Source: JBCBKU01 sp038521345
GTDB taxonomy: Bacteria; Pseudomonadota; Alphaproteobacteria; Rhodobacterales; Rhodobacteraceae
Assembly (NCBI GenBank): GCA_038521345.1
Contig: JBCBKU010000002.1
Span: 62,001-126,000, forward strand
Reading direction: 5' to 3'
DNA: 64,000 bases
The notes under the pieces were generated by a model. The model did no database searches. It was not told the DNA's origin and worked only from the letters and a program-made list of their open reading frames with translations. Numbering within the stretch: position 1 is the first letter of the stretch; every line of letters begins with the position of its first letter. The position numbers and the translations under genes are program-made. Of the stretch, positions 40,543 through 49,599 are shown piece after piece.

Positions 40543-41184
40543 TTAGTTTGGGATGATTGTGATATCGACTCGACGGTTCTGGGCCTTGCCTGCGGCAGTC
40601 AGGTTCGACGCGATCGGGCTGCGTTCGCCTTCACCAAACGTCCGAAGCCGGCCGGCCTGAACGCCATTCCGGATCAGCACAGATGCCACTGACTGAGCGC
40701 GGCGCTGCGAGAGATCAAGGTTGTAGGCGTCGGAGCCATCAGAATCCGCGTGACCGACGATCTGGATGGTGGAGTTCGGATACCGGTTCAGACTTTGTGC
40801 AAGAACCCCGAGATCCGCCTGAAGCTGCGGTTGGACCGAAGCGCTGTCGACGTTGAAAAGAAGATCATTCGGCATCCGCACGATCAGGCTGTCGCCGGTG
40901 TTGATGACGTCGATTTCCTGGTCGAGGCTACCCCGAAGTTCCTGCGCCTGCCGGTCAAGGATGTTGCCCACGACGGCGCCGGCGGCGGCCCCGACGGCGG
41001 CACCGGCCAAGATTGAGGCTCCCTTGTCATCGTCCGCGCGGCTGCCGAGAAGGCCGCCGATTACGGCGCCGGTCACTGCCCCGGTCCCGGTGCGGTTGGG
41101 GTCGCCGGTCGTGGCATCGGTGCAGCTTGCCAGCGCCAGCGCGCTTGCGGCGGCAAGAAGGATCATTGGTTTGGCAGTGAGCAT
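40543..41184 (-). CDS. OmpA-family outer-membrane lipoprotein with glycine-zipper segment
   Basis: The 213-residue protein has a signal peptide with lipobox LASC, a Gly-rich hydrophobic zipper (GAVTGAVIGGLLG...GASILAGAAVGAAAGAVVGNIL), and a C-terminal OmpA domain (LLFNVDSASVQPQLQADL, VGHADSDGSDAYNLDLSQRRAQSVASVLI, GEGERSPIASN) that binds peptidoglycan. It is like the YiaD/Pal type. GAGGA lies 6 bases before the ATG at 41184; two earlier in-frame ATGs lack such a site. Confidence 0.92.
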   Translation of the reverse strand: MLTAKPMILLAAASALALASCTDATTGDPNRTGTGAVTGAVIGGLLGSRADDDKGASILAGAAVGAAAGAVVGNILDRQAQELRGSLDQEIDVINTGDSLIVRMPNDLLFNVDSASVQPQLQADLGVLAQSLNRYPNSTIQIVGHADSDGSDAYNLDLSQRRAQSVASVLIRNGVQAGRLRTFGEGERSPIASNLTAAGKAQNRRVDITIIPN

Positions 41185-41246
41185 GTCTGTCCTCGTCATG
41201 GGTCGTCGTTTCGTCAGAGACGCCCCAGACTTGAGCAAACTTCCAC

Positions 41247-41263
41247 CTGATATGCGATATCAG
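41247..41263. promoter_or_regulatory. 17-bp palindrome upstream of the OmpA-like gene
   Basis: CTGATAT-GCG-ATATCAG is perfectly symmetric, and pairing extends with CCA/TGG after a one-base bulge. It lies 63-79 bases upstream of the lipoprotein start and 31 bases after the Ada-like stop. It could be an operator or a weak terminator. Confidence 0.4.
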
Positions 41264-41293
41264 TGGATTGTCAGCCGATTGCCGCCGATTTTC

Positions 41294-42145
41294 TCAGGCG
41301 GTTTCAGCTGCCTCCCACGCTAGCATTGCGCGCTTTACGGGCAGTCCCCAATGATAGCCGCCAAGTCCGCCGGACTTACGCAGGGCCCGGTGGCAGGGGA
41401 TCAGCCAGCTGATGGGATTGCGCCCCACTGCGGTACCCACAGCGCGAACGGCTTTCGGGTTGCCAATAGCGACGGCGATGTCCGAATAGGTAGTCACATG
41501 GCCGGTTGGAATGGTCAGAAGCGCTTCCCATACCTTGATCTGAAAAGGTGCGCCCATCAACACCACTCGCGCTGGGTTTTCGGGGTCTGGGTTTGTGGGA
41601 AAAGCGCGATCCGCAAGCGGGCGCAGCGCGGTTGGATCTTCAACAAACCGCGCTTTGGGCCATCGGCTGAGCATATCGGTCATTGTGTCTTCCGCACCGG
41701 TCTCCGCGGCAAAGCCGATGCCGCATATCCCGCGATCGGTGCCCATGACCAAGGCCGGACCGAAAGGGCTGTCGTACCAGCCCCAGAAAACGGTGAGCCC
41801 CTCGCCGCCCTTGGCATAGTCGCCCGGGCTCATCGCTTCCCAACGGACAAACAGGTCGTGAAGACGTCCCCCACCTGACAGACCCACCGCATCCGCGGTC
41901 TCAAGCGTCGTGTGGCGCGTGGCCAGCAGACCTTTCGCGTGATCCAGCGTCAACCATTGTTGGAACCGTTTTGGGGACACGCCCGCCCAACGGCTGAAGA
42001 TCCGCTGAAAGTGCGCCGGTGAAAGGTTCATCTGACAGGCGATGTCCTCGAGCGTCATATCGCGACCGCCCTCGTCGATCAGATCGATCGCGCGGCGCAT
42101 CAGTTTGTAGTAGTACGCGTCTTCCAGCGGGGCCTGAGCATTCAT
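41294..42145 (-). CDS. Ada-like protein: AraC-type HTH fused to methylated-DNA--protein-cysteine methyltransferase
   Basis: At 283 residues this has an N-terminal AraC HTH domain (about 15-110; MTLEDIACQMNLSPAHFQRIFSRWAGVSPKRF) and a C-terminal O6-alkylguanine transferase (about 120-280) with the acceptor Cys251 in LIPCHRALRKSGGLGGYHWG and the DNA-binding helix AVRAVGTAVGRNP. The Ada N-terminal zinc domain that senses methylphosphotriesters is missing, so control differs from E. coli Ada. It repairs alkylated guanine. It is divergent from nth, so two repair genes share a 106-bp region. Confidence 0.92.
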   Translation of the reverse strand: MNAQAPLEDAYYYKLMRRAIDLIDEGGRDMTLEDIACQMNLSPAHFQRIFSRWAGVSPKRFQQWLTLDHAKGLLATRHTTLETADAVGLSGGGRLHDLFVRWEAMSPGDYAKGGEGLTVFWGWYDSPFGPALVMGTDRGICGIGFAAETGAEDTMTDMLSRWPKARFVEDPTALRPLADRAFPTNPDPENPARVVLMGAPFQIKVWEALLTIPTGHVTTYSDIAVAIGNPKAVRAVGTAVGRNPISWLIPCHRALRKSGGLGGYHWGLPVKRAMLAWEAAETA

Positions 42146-42251
42146 CGTGTGTCTCCTTCGCTGGCTTCAATCTATGCTCGACCTGCTGGTCCCGCGACCC
42201 GATCCTTGCGCAACCTTGCCCCCATTCGCGCCGGGGGTCATACACACGTCG

Positions 42252-42896
42252 ATGGCCAAGCAGCTTCCCTATGCCCAGATGCGCGCGATCTTCGAGCGCT
42301 TCCGCGATGCCGAAACCGCTCCTGAGGGCGAATTGGACCACGTGAATGCCTTCACGCTGGTCGTGGCGGTGGCTCTGTCGGCCCAAGCGACGGATGCCGG
42401 TGTGAACAAGGCCACCAAGGCCCTTTTCCCTGTTGCGGACACGCCAGAGAAAATGCTGGCCCTCGGGGAAGAGCGCCTGACCGAGTACATCAAGACCATC
42501 GGCCTTTTCCGAAACAAGGCCAAGAACGTGATGAAACTTTCTCGCATCCTCGTCGAGGAATATGCTGGGCAGGTGCCGTCGTCGCGTGCTGCGCTCGAAA
42601 GCCTGCCGGGTGTGGGACGGAAAACTGCGAATGTCGTTCTGAACATGTGGTTCCGCCATCCGGCCCAGGCCGTCGATACCCATATCTTTCGCGTCGGCAA
42701 CCGCACAGGTATCGCCCCCGGAAAAGACGTGGTCGCGGTCGAGCGCGCGATCGAGGACAACGTTCCGGCCGAGTTTCAGCTTCACGCTCATCACTGGCTG
42801 ATCTTGCATGGCCGTTATCATTGCAAGGCGCGCAAACCCCTTTGTCCGACCTGCCTGATCCGTGATCTCTGCGCTTTCGAGGAAAAGACCGAATGA
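42252..42896 (+). CDS. nth: Endonuclease III
   Basis: This 214-residue DNA glycosylase/AP lyase removes oxidised pyrimidines. The helix-hairpin-helix LPGVGRKTANVVL contains catalytic Lys124, and Asp142 lies in VDTHIFRV. The iron-sulfur cluster Cys are 191, 198, 201 and 207 (C-x6-C-x2-C-x5-C). ATG 42252 begins the homology. The next gene overlaps its stop by 4 bases. Confidence 0.96.
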   Translation: MAKQLPYAQMRAIFERFRDAETAPEGELDHVNAFTLVVAVALSAQATDAGVNKATKALFPVADTPEKMLALGEERLTEYIKTIGLFRNKAKNVMKLSRILVEEYAGQVPSSRAALESLPGVGRKTANVVLNMWFRHPAQAVDTHIFRVGNRTGIAPGKDVVAVERAIEDNVPAEFQLHAHHWLILHGRYHCKARKPLCPTCLIRDLCAFEEKTE

Positions 42897-43876
42897 AAAC
42901 CTACAACGTGGTTGGCATTGGCAACGCCATCGTCGACGTGATTGCCCAGTCCGACGACACCTTTCTCGATCTTATGGGGATCGAGAAAGGCATCATGCAA
43001 CTCGTCGAGCGGGAGAGGGGCGAGATGCTTTACGCGGCCATGAAGGAACGCGTGGAAGAACCCGGCGGGTCCGTCGCGAACACGCTGGCGGGCCTTGGGA
43101 ACCTGGGGCTTTCGACGGCGTTCATCGGCCGGGTGCGCGACGACGCCCTCGGCCGTTTCTACGCCAAGGGTATGGCCACAGATGGCACTGACTTCCCGAA
43201 CGTCCCCGTAGCTGGCGGGGATTTGCCCACGTCCCGGTCGATGATCTTCGTGTCCCCCGACGGTGAGCGCTCCATGAACACGTATCTCGGGATCTCGGCC
43301 GAACTCGGGCCGCAAGACGTGGCCGATGATGTGGCCGGTCAGGCCGAGATCCTTTTCCTAGAAGGGTATCTCTACGACAAGGACCCCGGAAAGGCCGCCT
43401 TCGAACGGGCAGCCAAGCTGTGCCGGGAGAACGGCGGGAAGGCCGGGATCGCGCTTTCGGATCCGTTCTGTGTCGATCGGCACCGCGATGATTTCCGGCG
43501 ACTGGTGAAGGACCTCGATTACGTCATCGGGAACGAACACGAATGGGAGGCACTTTATCAGACTGACCTCTCTTCTGCGCTCGAACAAGCAGCCGGCGAA
43601 AGCGATCTGGTGGTCTGCACGCGGTCGGGGTCCGACGTGGTGCTGGTTCGGGGGGATGAAGAGGCAACGGTCCCTGTGAGGAAGGTCGTACCCGTGGATG
43701 CGACCGGTGCGGGCGATCAATTCGCGGCGGGGTTCCTTTACGGATACGCGACGGGGCAAGGGCTCGAGACTTGTGGCCGGATGGGTGTCGTCGCCGCCGC
43801 CGAAGTGATCAGCCATTACGGACCCCGCCCCGTGGCAGACCTGAAGGGGCTCTTCAGGGACGCCGGTCTTCTATGA
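42893..43876 (+). CDS. PfkB-family carbohydrate/nucleoside kinase (adenosine kinase-like)
   Basis: The 327-residue kinase starts YNVVGIGNAIVDVIAQSDD and has GGSVANTLAGLGNLG (PfkB signature 1) and VPVDATGAGDQFAAGFLYGYATG (signature 2, catalytic Asp275). The insert pattern and FLEGYLYD fit the adenosine kinase group common in Rhodobacterales. It phosphorylates a sugar or nucleoside with ATP. It is translationally coupled to nth, with no obvious functional link. Confidence 0.88.
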   Translation: MKTYNVVGIGNAIVDVIAQSDDTFLDLMGIEKGIMQLVERERGEMLYAAMKERVEEPGGSVANTLAGLGNLGLSTAFIGRVRDDALGRFYAKGMATDGTDFPNVPVAGGDLPTSRSMIFVSPDGERSMNTYLGISAELGPQDVADDVAGQAEILFLEGYLYDKDPGKAAFERAAKLCRENGGKAGIALSDPFCVDRHRDDFRRLVKDLDYVIGNEHEWEALYQTDLSSALEQAAGESDLVVCTRSGSDVVLVRGDEEATVPVRKVVPVDATGAGDQFAAGFLYGYATGQGLETCGRMGVVAAAEVISHYGPRPVADLKGLFRDAGLL

Positions 43877-43961
43877 CCCGACGAGGGAGAGGCCTCTCGA
43901 AACAGCCTCTTACATTCCTTCGCAAGGCCGTTCCCTGCGTATGATCATCAGGCGCGCTGGG

Positions 43962-43981
43962 CATGACCGGTCATGTTTTTT
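43962..43981 (+). terminator. Palindrome followed by T6, possible terminator of nth-kinase operon
   Basis: CATGACCGGTCATG is a perfect 14-bp palindrome and is followed by TTTTTT. As RNA it would give a short 5-bp stem with a CCGG loop, which is weak. It lies 86 bases after the kinase stop. Confidence 0.45.
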
Positions 43982-44024
43982 GGAACCCGCGTACCGCCAC
44001 CCGTCTTCGAAATGAACGCAGGAC

Positions 44025-44047
44025 GCCGGGGGCAGCCGCCCCCCGGC
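44025..44047 (-). terminator. GC-rich stem-loop downstream of the PstB-like gene
   Basis: CCGGGGGC-AGCC-GCCCCC(C)GG forms a strong hairpin 34 bases past the stop of the leftward ABC ATPase gene. There is no U-run on that strand. It may be the 3' end of that transcript. Confidence 0.4.
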
Positions 44048-44080
44048 CCCTGCGGGTAGCTTGGACAAGATGGAGGGCCT

Positions 44081-44881
44081 CTAGCCGAAACGGCCTTCGA
44101 TGAATTGGCGTGCGAGTGGGTTGTCGGCTCCCGCGAAGACCTGTTCTGTGGGTCCGAGTTCGAGCAGTTCGCCGAGGTGGAAGTAGGCCACCCGGTCCGA
44201 CACGCGCTTGGCCTGCATCATCGAGTGCGTGACCACGACGATGGAAAGCCGGTCGCGGATCGTCAGCATTAGCTCTTCGATCCGATCCGTCGCGATAGGG
44301 TCGATCGACCCGGTGGGTTCATCCATCAACAGGACGTCGGGCGCGCAAGCGAGCGCACGGGCCACGCAGAGCCGTTGTTGCTGGCCCCCTGAAAGATCGT
44401 GGCCGGTCTTGCTGTGAAGATCGTCCTTCACCTCGTCCCAGAGGCGCGCATCGCGGAGGCATGCCTCAACGTGGTCGTCCATCTCTGCGCGGCGATGGGT
44501 CAGCCCATGCACATGGGCACCATAAGCGACGTTCTGATAAATCGACATGGCGAAGGGATTGGGTTTTTGGGCCACCCAGCCGAAACGTTGGCGCAGAACC
44601 GGTGGATCGATTTCGGGGCCCATCACATCGCGCCCGTCCATCATGATCCGACCCGTCATCCGGTGCCCGCGCACCTCGTCATGCATCCGGTTCAGGCATT
44701 TCAGCATCGTGGACTTGCCGCAGCCCGACGGGCCGATGAAGGCGAGGATCTCCGATCGACCAAGGTCGAAGGAGACGTTCTTGAGGGCCTGTTTGTCCCC
44801 ATACCAAAACGAGACGTCCTGGACGTCGATGAGTGGTGTGGCCCGGGCCACAGTGGCAGCGTCAATTTGCGTTTCGATCAT
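44081..44881 (-). CDS. Phosphate ABC transporter ATP-binding protein-like (orphan PstB)
   Basis: This 266-residue ATPase has Walker A GPSGCGKST, the PstB-like QKPNPFAMSIYQNVAYGAHVHG, signature LSGGQQQRLCVARAL, Walker B LLMDEPTGSIDP and switch His in VVTHSM. PstB normally lies next to pstS, pstC, pstA and phoU, but none is present here. The permeases may be elsewhere, or this ATPase may serve another anion importer. It stands alone between the kinase and sulfotransferase genes. Confidence 0.85.
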   Translation of the reverse strand: MIETQIDAATVARATPLIDVQDVSFWYGDKQALKNVSFDLGRSEILAFIGPSGCGKSTMLKCLNRMHDEVRGHRMTGRIMMDGRDVMGPEIDPPVLRQRFGWVAQKPNPFAMSIYQNVAYGAHVHGLTHRRAEMDDHVEACLRDARLWDEVKDDLHSKTGHDLSGGQQQRLCVARALACAPDVLLMDEPTGSIDPIATDRIEELMLTIRDRLSIVVVTHSMMQAKRVSDRVAYFHLGELLELGPTEQVFAGADNPLARQFIEGRFG

Positions 44882-44951
44882 CGTTTCCTCCGTGTTGCCA
44901 GCAGTCTGGCACCCTGCGAAGGGGGGCGCTTGGATCTAGATCAACTGTTGC

Positions 44952-45770
44952 TCAGGTTCCGAGCTTGGCGTGAACCTCGTCCAGATCAATCTCGCCCTGC
45001 GGCGCCTTGTTGGCGGGGTCCTGAGGATCGTACCGGAAAAGCTCAAAGTCGCGGTGGTAGATTTCGTAGACCAGATGCATCGCAAGATCGTCGAAGAAGT
45101 CTTCGACCGGATGAGCACGTTTGGGACCGTGGCCTTCGCTTTCGTTGAACCGGGGCACATCGGCAAGCTCAACCGGTACTGGCGTCTCGATGGCGTCGAG
45201 CACGGATTGCATGCCTTCATTGAAGGCTTCGGTGTGAAAGATCCGATCATAGCGCCCGCCATTGGCGATAAACGTGCCCACATGGCCGGACATCGCCGAC
45301 CAGTGAATGTCGGGGTCCATGGGCTTGCGCCAACGGATCGTGTCCCGCGCGAAAAGGAGAAAGCGTCGAAAACTCTTGATCTGATCGAAGGGTTCCTGGC
45401 CGTCCTCGCCACCCACTTCGATCCCGTACTTTTGGATCAAGAGCGGAACAAGGTTGCCCCGATAGCGCGTGCCGTTGCGCTGGATCCCACAGATCTTGTC
45501 GAAGAAAGATGACAGGATCCGGGTATAGGGATTTCGCACGCAGGTAAATGCATAGGCTTGATGACCCTTCACAGTCTCTGTGATTGCGGGCTTGCTGTCC
45601 TCAAGGGCCCATTTGTGCAAGCCGGTCTCGGCATCGTGAATGTCCCCGTCGTAGAACTCGCCATGATCCGAATAGTACATGATCTGCCCTATGGTTGAGC
45701 AGGCGCATTTCGGAACAACGCGGTACACGACGCTTGTCGATTCCGTCATCCACGTGCCGGGGAAACCCAT
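44952..45770 (-). CDS. Sulfotransferase family 2-type protein
   Basis: The 272-residue protein has the 5'-PAPS loop VVPKCACSTIGQIMYY (PKCACST in place of PKTGTTS, as in the carbohydrate sulfotransferase 8/HNK-1 group) and the 3'-phosphate site FTCVRNPYTRILSSFFDK. It lacks a membrane anchor. It would transfer sulfate to a sugar of an exported glycan or lipid. It is divergent from a GT14-type glycosyltransferase and lies near the KpsE/KpsT-like genes. Confidence 0.82.
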   Translation of the reverse strand: MGFPGTWMTESTSVVYRVVPKCACSTIGQIMYYSDHGEFYDGDIHDAETGLHKWALEDSKPAITETVKGHQAYAFTCVRNPYTRILSSFFDKICGIQRNGTRYRGNLVPLLIQKYGIEVGGEDGQEPFDQIKSFRRFLLFARDTIRWRKPMDPDIHWSAMSGHVGTFIANGGRYDRIFHTEAFNEGMQSVLDAIETPVPVELADVPRFNESEGHGPKRAHPVEDFFDDLAMHLVYEIYHRDFELFRYDPQDPANKAPQGEIDLDEVHAKLGT

Positions 45771-45903
45771 CGTCTTACCACTGCCTCATCTTCGCGCGCT
45801 TCTGCGCTTTCTTGACGGTCCGTCTGAGAATTAGCTGTTTTTTCAGGCCAATTCCACGATATCTAGGGGCTGATCGAGCGAGCAAGGCCCAAAGGCCACG
45901 TTT

Positions 45904-47481
45904 ATGGCGAAAATTGCCTTCATTCTCCTTTGCCACAAGGATCCGGATGCCGTGATCCAGCAGGCGCGCCGGCTCGCGCAGGTGGGTGACGTTATCTCGA
46001 TTCATTTCGATGCCCGGGCCCCGAAAGCGGCGTTCGACAAGATCGAGTCGGCCTTGGGGAGCCACCCGCAGGTGGCTTTTGCGCGCCGTCGCGTGCGGTG
46101 CGGGTGGGGTGGCTGGAGCCTTGTGCAGGCGACACTGAACGCAGTTGAAGCCGCTCTCGACGCTTTCCCCGATGCTACCCATCTTTACATGCTGTCTGGC
46201 GATTGCATGCCCATCAAGTCGGCCGAGTACATCAGCGCCTATCTCGATCGCACCCCAAAGGACTTTATCGAGACCCACGATTTCTTTGCGTCCGACTGGA
46301 TCAAGACCGGGATCCGGGACGAGCGGTTGATCTACCGTCACTGGTTCAACGAGCGCCGGCACAAACGTCTGTTTTATGCGTCTATGGGACTGCAAGAGCG
46401 GTTGGGGATCTCGCGGCAACCGCCGGCGGACCTGCAGATGATGATCGGAAGCCAATGGTGGTGCCTGCGCCGGAAGACGGTCGAAGCAGTTGTGAACTTC
46501 ACAAAAAGCCGGCCGGATGTCCTGCGCTTCTTCCGGACCACGTGGATCCCTGACGAGACCTTCTTTCAGACGCTCGTCCGGCATCTTGTTCCCGAAGTCG
46601 AGATCGAGAACCGGACGCCCACGTTCCTGATGTTCTCGGACTACGGGATGCCGGTAACCTTCTACAATGATCACTATGATCTCTTGCTCAGCCAGGACTA
46701 CCTTTTTGCGCGGAAGATCTCGCCCGAGGCGCGCGGCCTGAAGCAGCGCTTGGGACGGCTCTACGCGGCCACGGGTGAGGCATTTCAGATCTCGGACGAG
46801 GGGCGCCGGCTCCATGTCTTCCTGACTGGACGCGGCCGAGTGGGTCAGCGATTCGCACCACGTTTCTGGGAAAAAGAGGCGACGCTTGGCAGGGAACGCG
46901 AGTTGCTCATCGTGTCCTGCAAGAAATGGCACGTGGCCAAACGCTTGCTGGACCGCGTCCGTCAAGTGACCAACGCTCCGGCCATCGAGTATCTCTTTGA
47001 CGAAGAGGCGACCTGGCTACCTGATCTTGGTGGCATTCAGTCGACGCTCGAGAAGCGGGCGCGCCATAGGCGGGCCCTCTTGCGCATGCTGTTCGATTTC
47101 TACGACACGGACCGGCTCATGATTTGCCTCGACCCATCCAATCTCGATCTCATGCGGGATTTCTACGCTGACCGGTCGACGACCAGACTTCTCGAGATCG
47201 AGTGCCAGTTTTCCGATGCTTATCTTCTGGGTCATGCGCGCCGGGTGGGTCTCGCCGGCGAGGAAACGCCGCCCGAAACGATCCGCACCCTATTGCCGAC
47301 GATCCGGAACGACGTCGTACACGAGGCCGACATGGTCCGCGATGCCCAGTTTCCCGAGTTCTACCGGCTGCGTGAGCGCAACTCGGTCGAGGAAAACGCC
47401 GCTATCCTTGCGCCATTTCTGTCAATCAGCGAAGACAAGGCGCGCGAGATCGCAGCAACGGATTACCTTTTTGTCGATTGA
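45904..47481 (+). CDS. GT14-type beta-1,6-N-acetylglucosaminyltransferase-like protein with extra C-terminal domain
   Basis: At 525 residues this begins with a GT14-like region (about 1-270): IAFILLCHKDPDAVIQQARRL, SIHFDARA, YMLSGDCMPIKSAEYISAYL, SQWWCLRRKTVEAV and PDETFFQTLV are the core-2/I-branching landmarks. Residues about 290-525 form a second alpha/beta domain (LGRERELLIVSCKKWHVAKRLLDRV, LMICLDPSNLDLMRDFYADRS) of the kind seen attached to GT14 in Rhodobacterales, function unknown. It probably builds a surface glycan that the divergent sulfotransferase decorates. Confidence 0.82.
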   Translation: MAKIAFILLCHKDPDAVIQQARRLAQVGDVISIHFDARAPKAAFDKIESALGSHPQVAFARRRVRCGWGGWSLVQATLNAVEAALDAFPDATHLYMLSGDCMPIKSAEYISAYLDRTPKDFIETHDFFASDWIKTGIRDERLIYRHWFNERRHKRLFYASMGLQERLGISRQPPADLQMMIGSQWWCLRRKTVEAVVNFTKSRPDVLRFFRTTWIPDETFFQTLVRHLVPEVEIENRTPTFLMFSDYGMPVTFYNDHYDLLLSQDYLFARKISPEARGLKQRLGRLYAATGEAFQISDEGRRLHVFLTGRGRVGQRFAPRFWEKEATLGRERELLIVSCKKWHVAKRLLDRVRQVTNAPAIEYLFDEEATWLPDLGGIQSTLEKRARHRRALLRMLFDFYDTDRLMICLDPSNLDLMRDFYADRSTTRLLEIECQFSDAYLLGHARRVGLAGEETPPETIRTLLPTIRNDVVHEADMVRDAQFPEFYRLRERNSVEENAAILAPFLSISEDKAREIAATDYLFVD

Positions 47482-47489
47482 GGGGGCGC

Positions 47490-47852
47490 ATGGCCTACGA
47501 CGACCAGAACATCTTCGCGAAGATCCTCCGGGGCGAGATTCCGAACGACACGGTGGTTGAAACCGAGCATACGCTCGCATTTCGAGATATACGTCCTCAG
47601 GCACCGGTCCACGTGCTGGTCATACCGAAAGGTGCCTATGTGTCATATGACGACTTCGCGTTGAATGCATCCGAGGCAGAGATCGTCGACTTCACACGGG
47701 TGGTGGGACAGGTCTGCGAGATGGAGGGCGTGCGCGGCCCGGGCTTCCGGCTGATTGCAAATACGGGCGAGGCCGCGATCCAGGAGGTGCCGCATATGCA
47801 TGTTCATGTCCTCGGCGGACGCGGACTCGGGCGCATGCTGAACCCTGCCTGA
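47490..47852 (+). CDS. HIT family protein (HINT-like nucleotide hydrolase)
   Basis: This 120-residue protein is a typical bacterial Hint: NIFAKILRGEIPNDTVVETEHTLAFRDIRPQAPVHVLVIPK at the start and the histidine triad HMHVHVLGG (His102, 104, 106) at the end. It hydrolyses aminoacyl- or phosphoramidate-linked AMP. ATG 47490 follows AGGGGG by 3 bases; an in-frame TTG at 47478 is less likely. It lies 8 bases after the glycosyltransferase stop. Confidence 0.94.
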   Translation: MAYDDQNIFAKILRGEIPNDTVVETEHTLAFRDIRPQAPVHVLVIPKGAYVSYDDFALNASEAEIVDFTRVVGQVCEMEGVRGPGFRLIANTGEAAIQEVPHMHVHVLGGRGLGRMLNPA

Positions 47853-47985
47853 CCAAAAAAAGAATTCGCCGGACTTCGGATGCCCATTGTCGTGCATCGG
47901 GTGCTATCGACTTCGGTGGCGGCGGGGCAGCGACCGTCCCGCGGTTCGGCGCGCGAAGCGCCTCAAGAATCCTTCTGGAGCAACC

Positions 47986-49599
47986 CTAACTCGAGACCTG
48001 CTCGCGGAGGATCGAAGCGGTGAGCGAGAGCATCAGGTAGATGCCAGAGAAGATCAGGAAGGCAACCACTGTGTTCTCGAATGCCCGCGGATAGGTGGGC
48101 TCGTCCGGCGGGATAGGCGAGACGCCAAGGGACAGATACCGCACCTGACGATTTGCCTCGACCCGCGCGTTTTCAAGCGACGTCAGTGCCTCCTGCATCA
48201 TCATGGTTCGTGTCTGGAGATCCACCTCTGCCATCGAGAGTTGCGCGTTGATCCGCGCCAGTGAGGTTGCCGAACTGTCGCCTTGGGTCATCTGTGCGCG
48301 AAGATTGCCCACCATGCCCTCAAGGCGCTCAATGTCGCCTTCCACACCAGAGACCCGCGCCCGGTTCGGCGCGGGATTGTCCAGAAGCTGCTGCAGCTGC
48401 AAGCGCTTCTCGGTCAGTTGGGTTTCCATCGAGGTGACCTGGCTCATGATCGACGCGGTTTCCGACGCGGGATCAAGGACGCCCAGTTGTTCCTGCAATT
48501 CGAGTACACGCAGCTGTGCGGCTTCCATGTTGTCTTCCGCCGCGGCGAAGATCTCGGTCGCGCCCTGCATCTGGTCTTCGCGCAGGCGCTGGGTCAGCTG
48601 GTCCACCTGTTCTTCCGCATAACCGATCAGGGCACGCGAGAAAGCGGCCGATGCGGCTGGATCGGCAGCCACCACCTCCATCTTGATCACGCCCTCGGTC
48701 GGATCATAGCCGATTTTCACGTTGCGTCGGTATGTCTTGTAGGCCTCTTCGTCGGTCGGGTCGGCTTCGAGGCGGCGCAGGATATCTATGTCGTCGCTTT
48801 TGAAGTGGTCCTTGAACCCCAGATCCGCGTCGAGGCGCAGCATCGCCTCGCGGGAATTCAGGTAACCTTGCACGGTCACCGAATCCTGACTCGTCGCGAA
48901 TGACGTGCCGGACAACAATCCCCCCATCTGGCTGGCCGGGTTGTCGGCGGTCTGGATCACGAACTCGGAATTCGTGGCGTACATCGGCGTTGCCATCACG
49001 AAGTAGTAATACCCCGCCAGCGCCGTCGGTCCGAAGACGAACACGGCGAGGCGCAGGATCAGTGCGGCGATGCGGCGACGACGACGACGGGCAATGTCGC
49101 GCTGAATGGCGCGGATCTCGGCGGCGCGTGTCTCAGAGTTCGCGGGTGGCGGTGGCGCGACGGGTTTGGCTTCGGTTGGCGCGGGCAGCGGGGGTCCGGG
49201 GACAACCGGAGCCGGCTTGCCCACGACCTCAAGCAGTTTCTTTCGCTCGAATGGTTCGATCCCGCGTTCGCGCAAAAGTCGGACAGCATCAAGATCCGTC
49301 TCGGCAACGATTGCGTGCTTCTGGGCCAGACGACGGGCAAGGCGCAACTGTCGTGGGGTCAAGCCTTCCTGCTCGATCCCTGCGTTGATTTTCGCACGCG
49401 TCGCTTCGGTTTCGGCTGCGGCGGAGCCAGGGTAGGGGGCGCCGCCGAAACCGTCCTCGGCCGGTCCGTCCGTCATCAAAGGCGGGTCCGCCGATTGGGA
49501 TTGGATCGACGACGCCTCAGTCGGCGACGGCGGCGTTTCGGGGGCAGTCCCACCCGGTTTCCGGATCCGGAAGCGTCTAGCCTTGGGTTTCATAGTCAT
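47986..49599 (-). CDS. kpsE: Capsule polysaccharide export inner-membrane protein, KpsE/CtrB-like
   Basis: The 537-residue protein has a long Pro/Ser/Thr-rich cytoplasmic N-terminus (residues 1-160), a helix near 190-212 (RIAALILRLAVFVFGPTALAGYYYFVMATP), a periplasmic coiled-coil region (about 290-480) and a C-terminal helix (AFENTVVAFLIFSGIYLMLSLTASIL). That is the PCP-3 layout of KpsE/BexC/CtrB, which bridges the ABC exporter to the outer membrane. The N-terminus is much longer than in E. coli KpsE (about 380 residues in total). It overlaps the kpsT-like gene by 23 bases. Confidence 0.88.
   Translation of the reverse strand: MTMKPKARRFRIRKPGGTAPETPPSPTEASSIQSQSADPPLMTDGPAEDGFGGAPYPGSAAAETEATRAKINAGIEQEGLTPRQLRLARRLAQKHAIVAETDLDAVRLLRERGIEPFERKKLLEVVGKPAPVVPGPPLPAPTEAKPVAPPPPANSETRAAEIRAIQRDIARRRRRRIAALILRLAVFVFGPTALAGYYYFVMATPMYATNSEFVIQTADNPASQMGGLLSGTSFATSQDSVTVQGYLNSREAMLRLDADLGFKDHFKSDDIDILRRLEADPTDEEAYKTYRRNVKIGYDPTEGVIKMEVVAADPAASAAFSRALIGYAEEQVDQLTQRLREDQMQGATEIFAAAEDNMEAAQLRVLELQEQLGVLDPASETASIMSQVTSMETQLTEKRLQLQQLLDNPAPNRARVSGVEGDIERLEGMVGNLRAQMTQGDSSATSLARINAQLSMAEVDLQTRTMMMQEALTSLENARVEANRQVRYLSLGVSPIPPDEPTYPRAFENTVVAFLIFSGIYLMLSLTASILREQVSS

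Noticed and set aside
43877..44080. Gene between the PfkB kinase and the PstB-like ATPase
   Set aside because: Only terminator-like palindromes are present; no frame has a start site and sensible composition.
45775..46965. 396-codon frame antisense to the GT14-type gene
   Set aside because: It lies wholly opposite a well-supported gene and has no recognisable motif.
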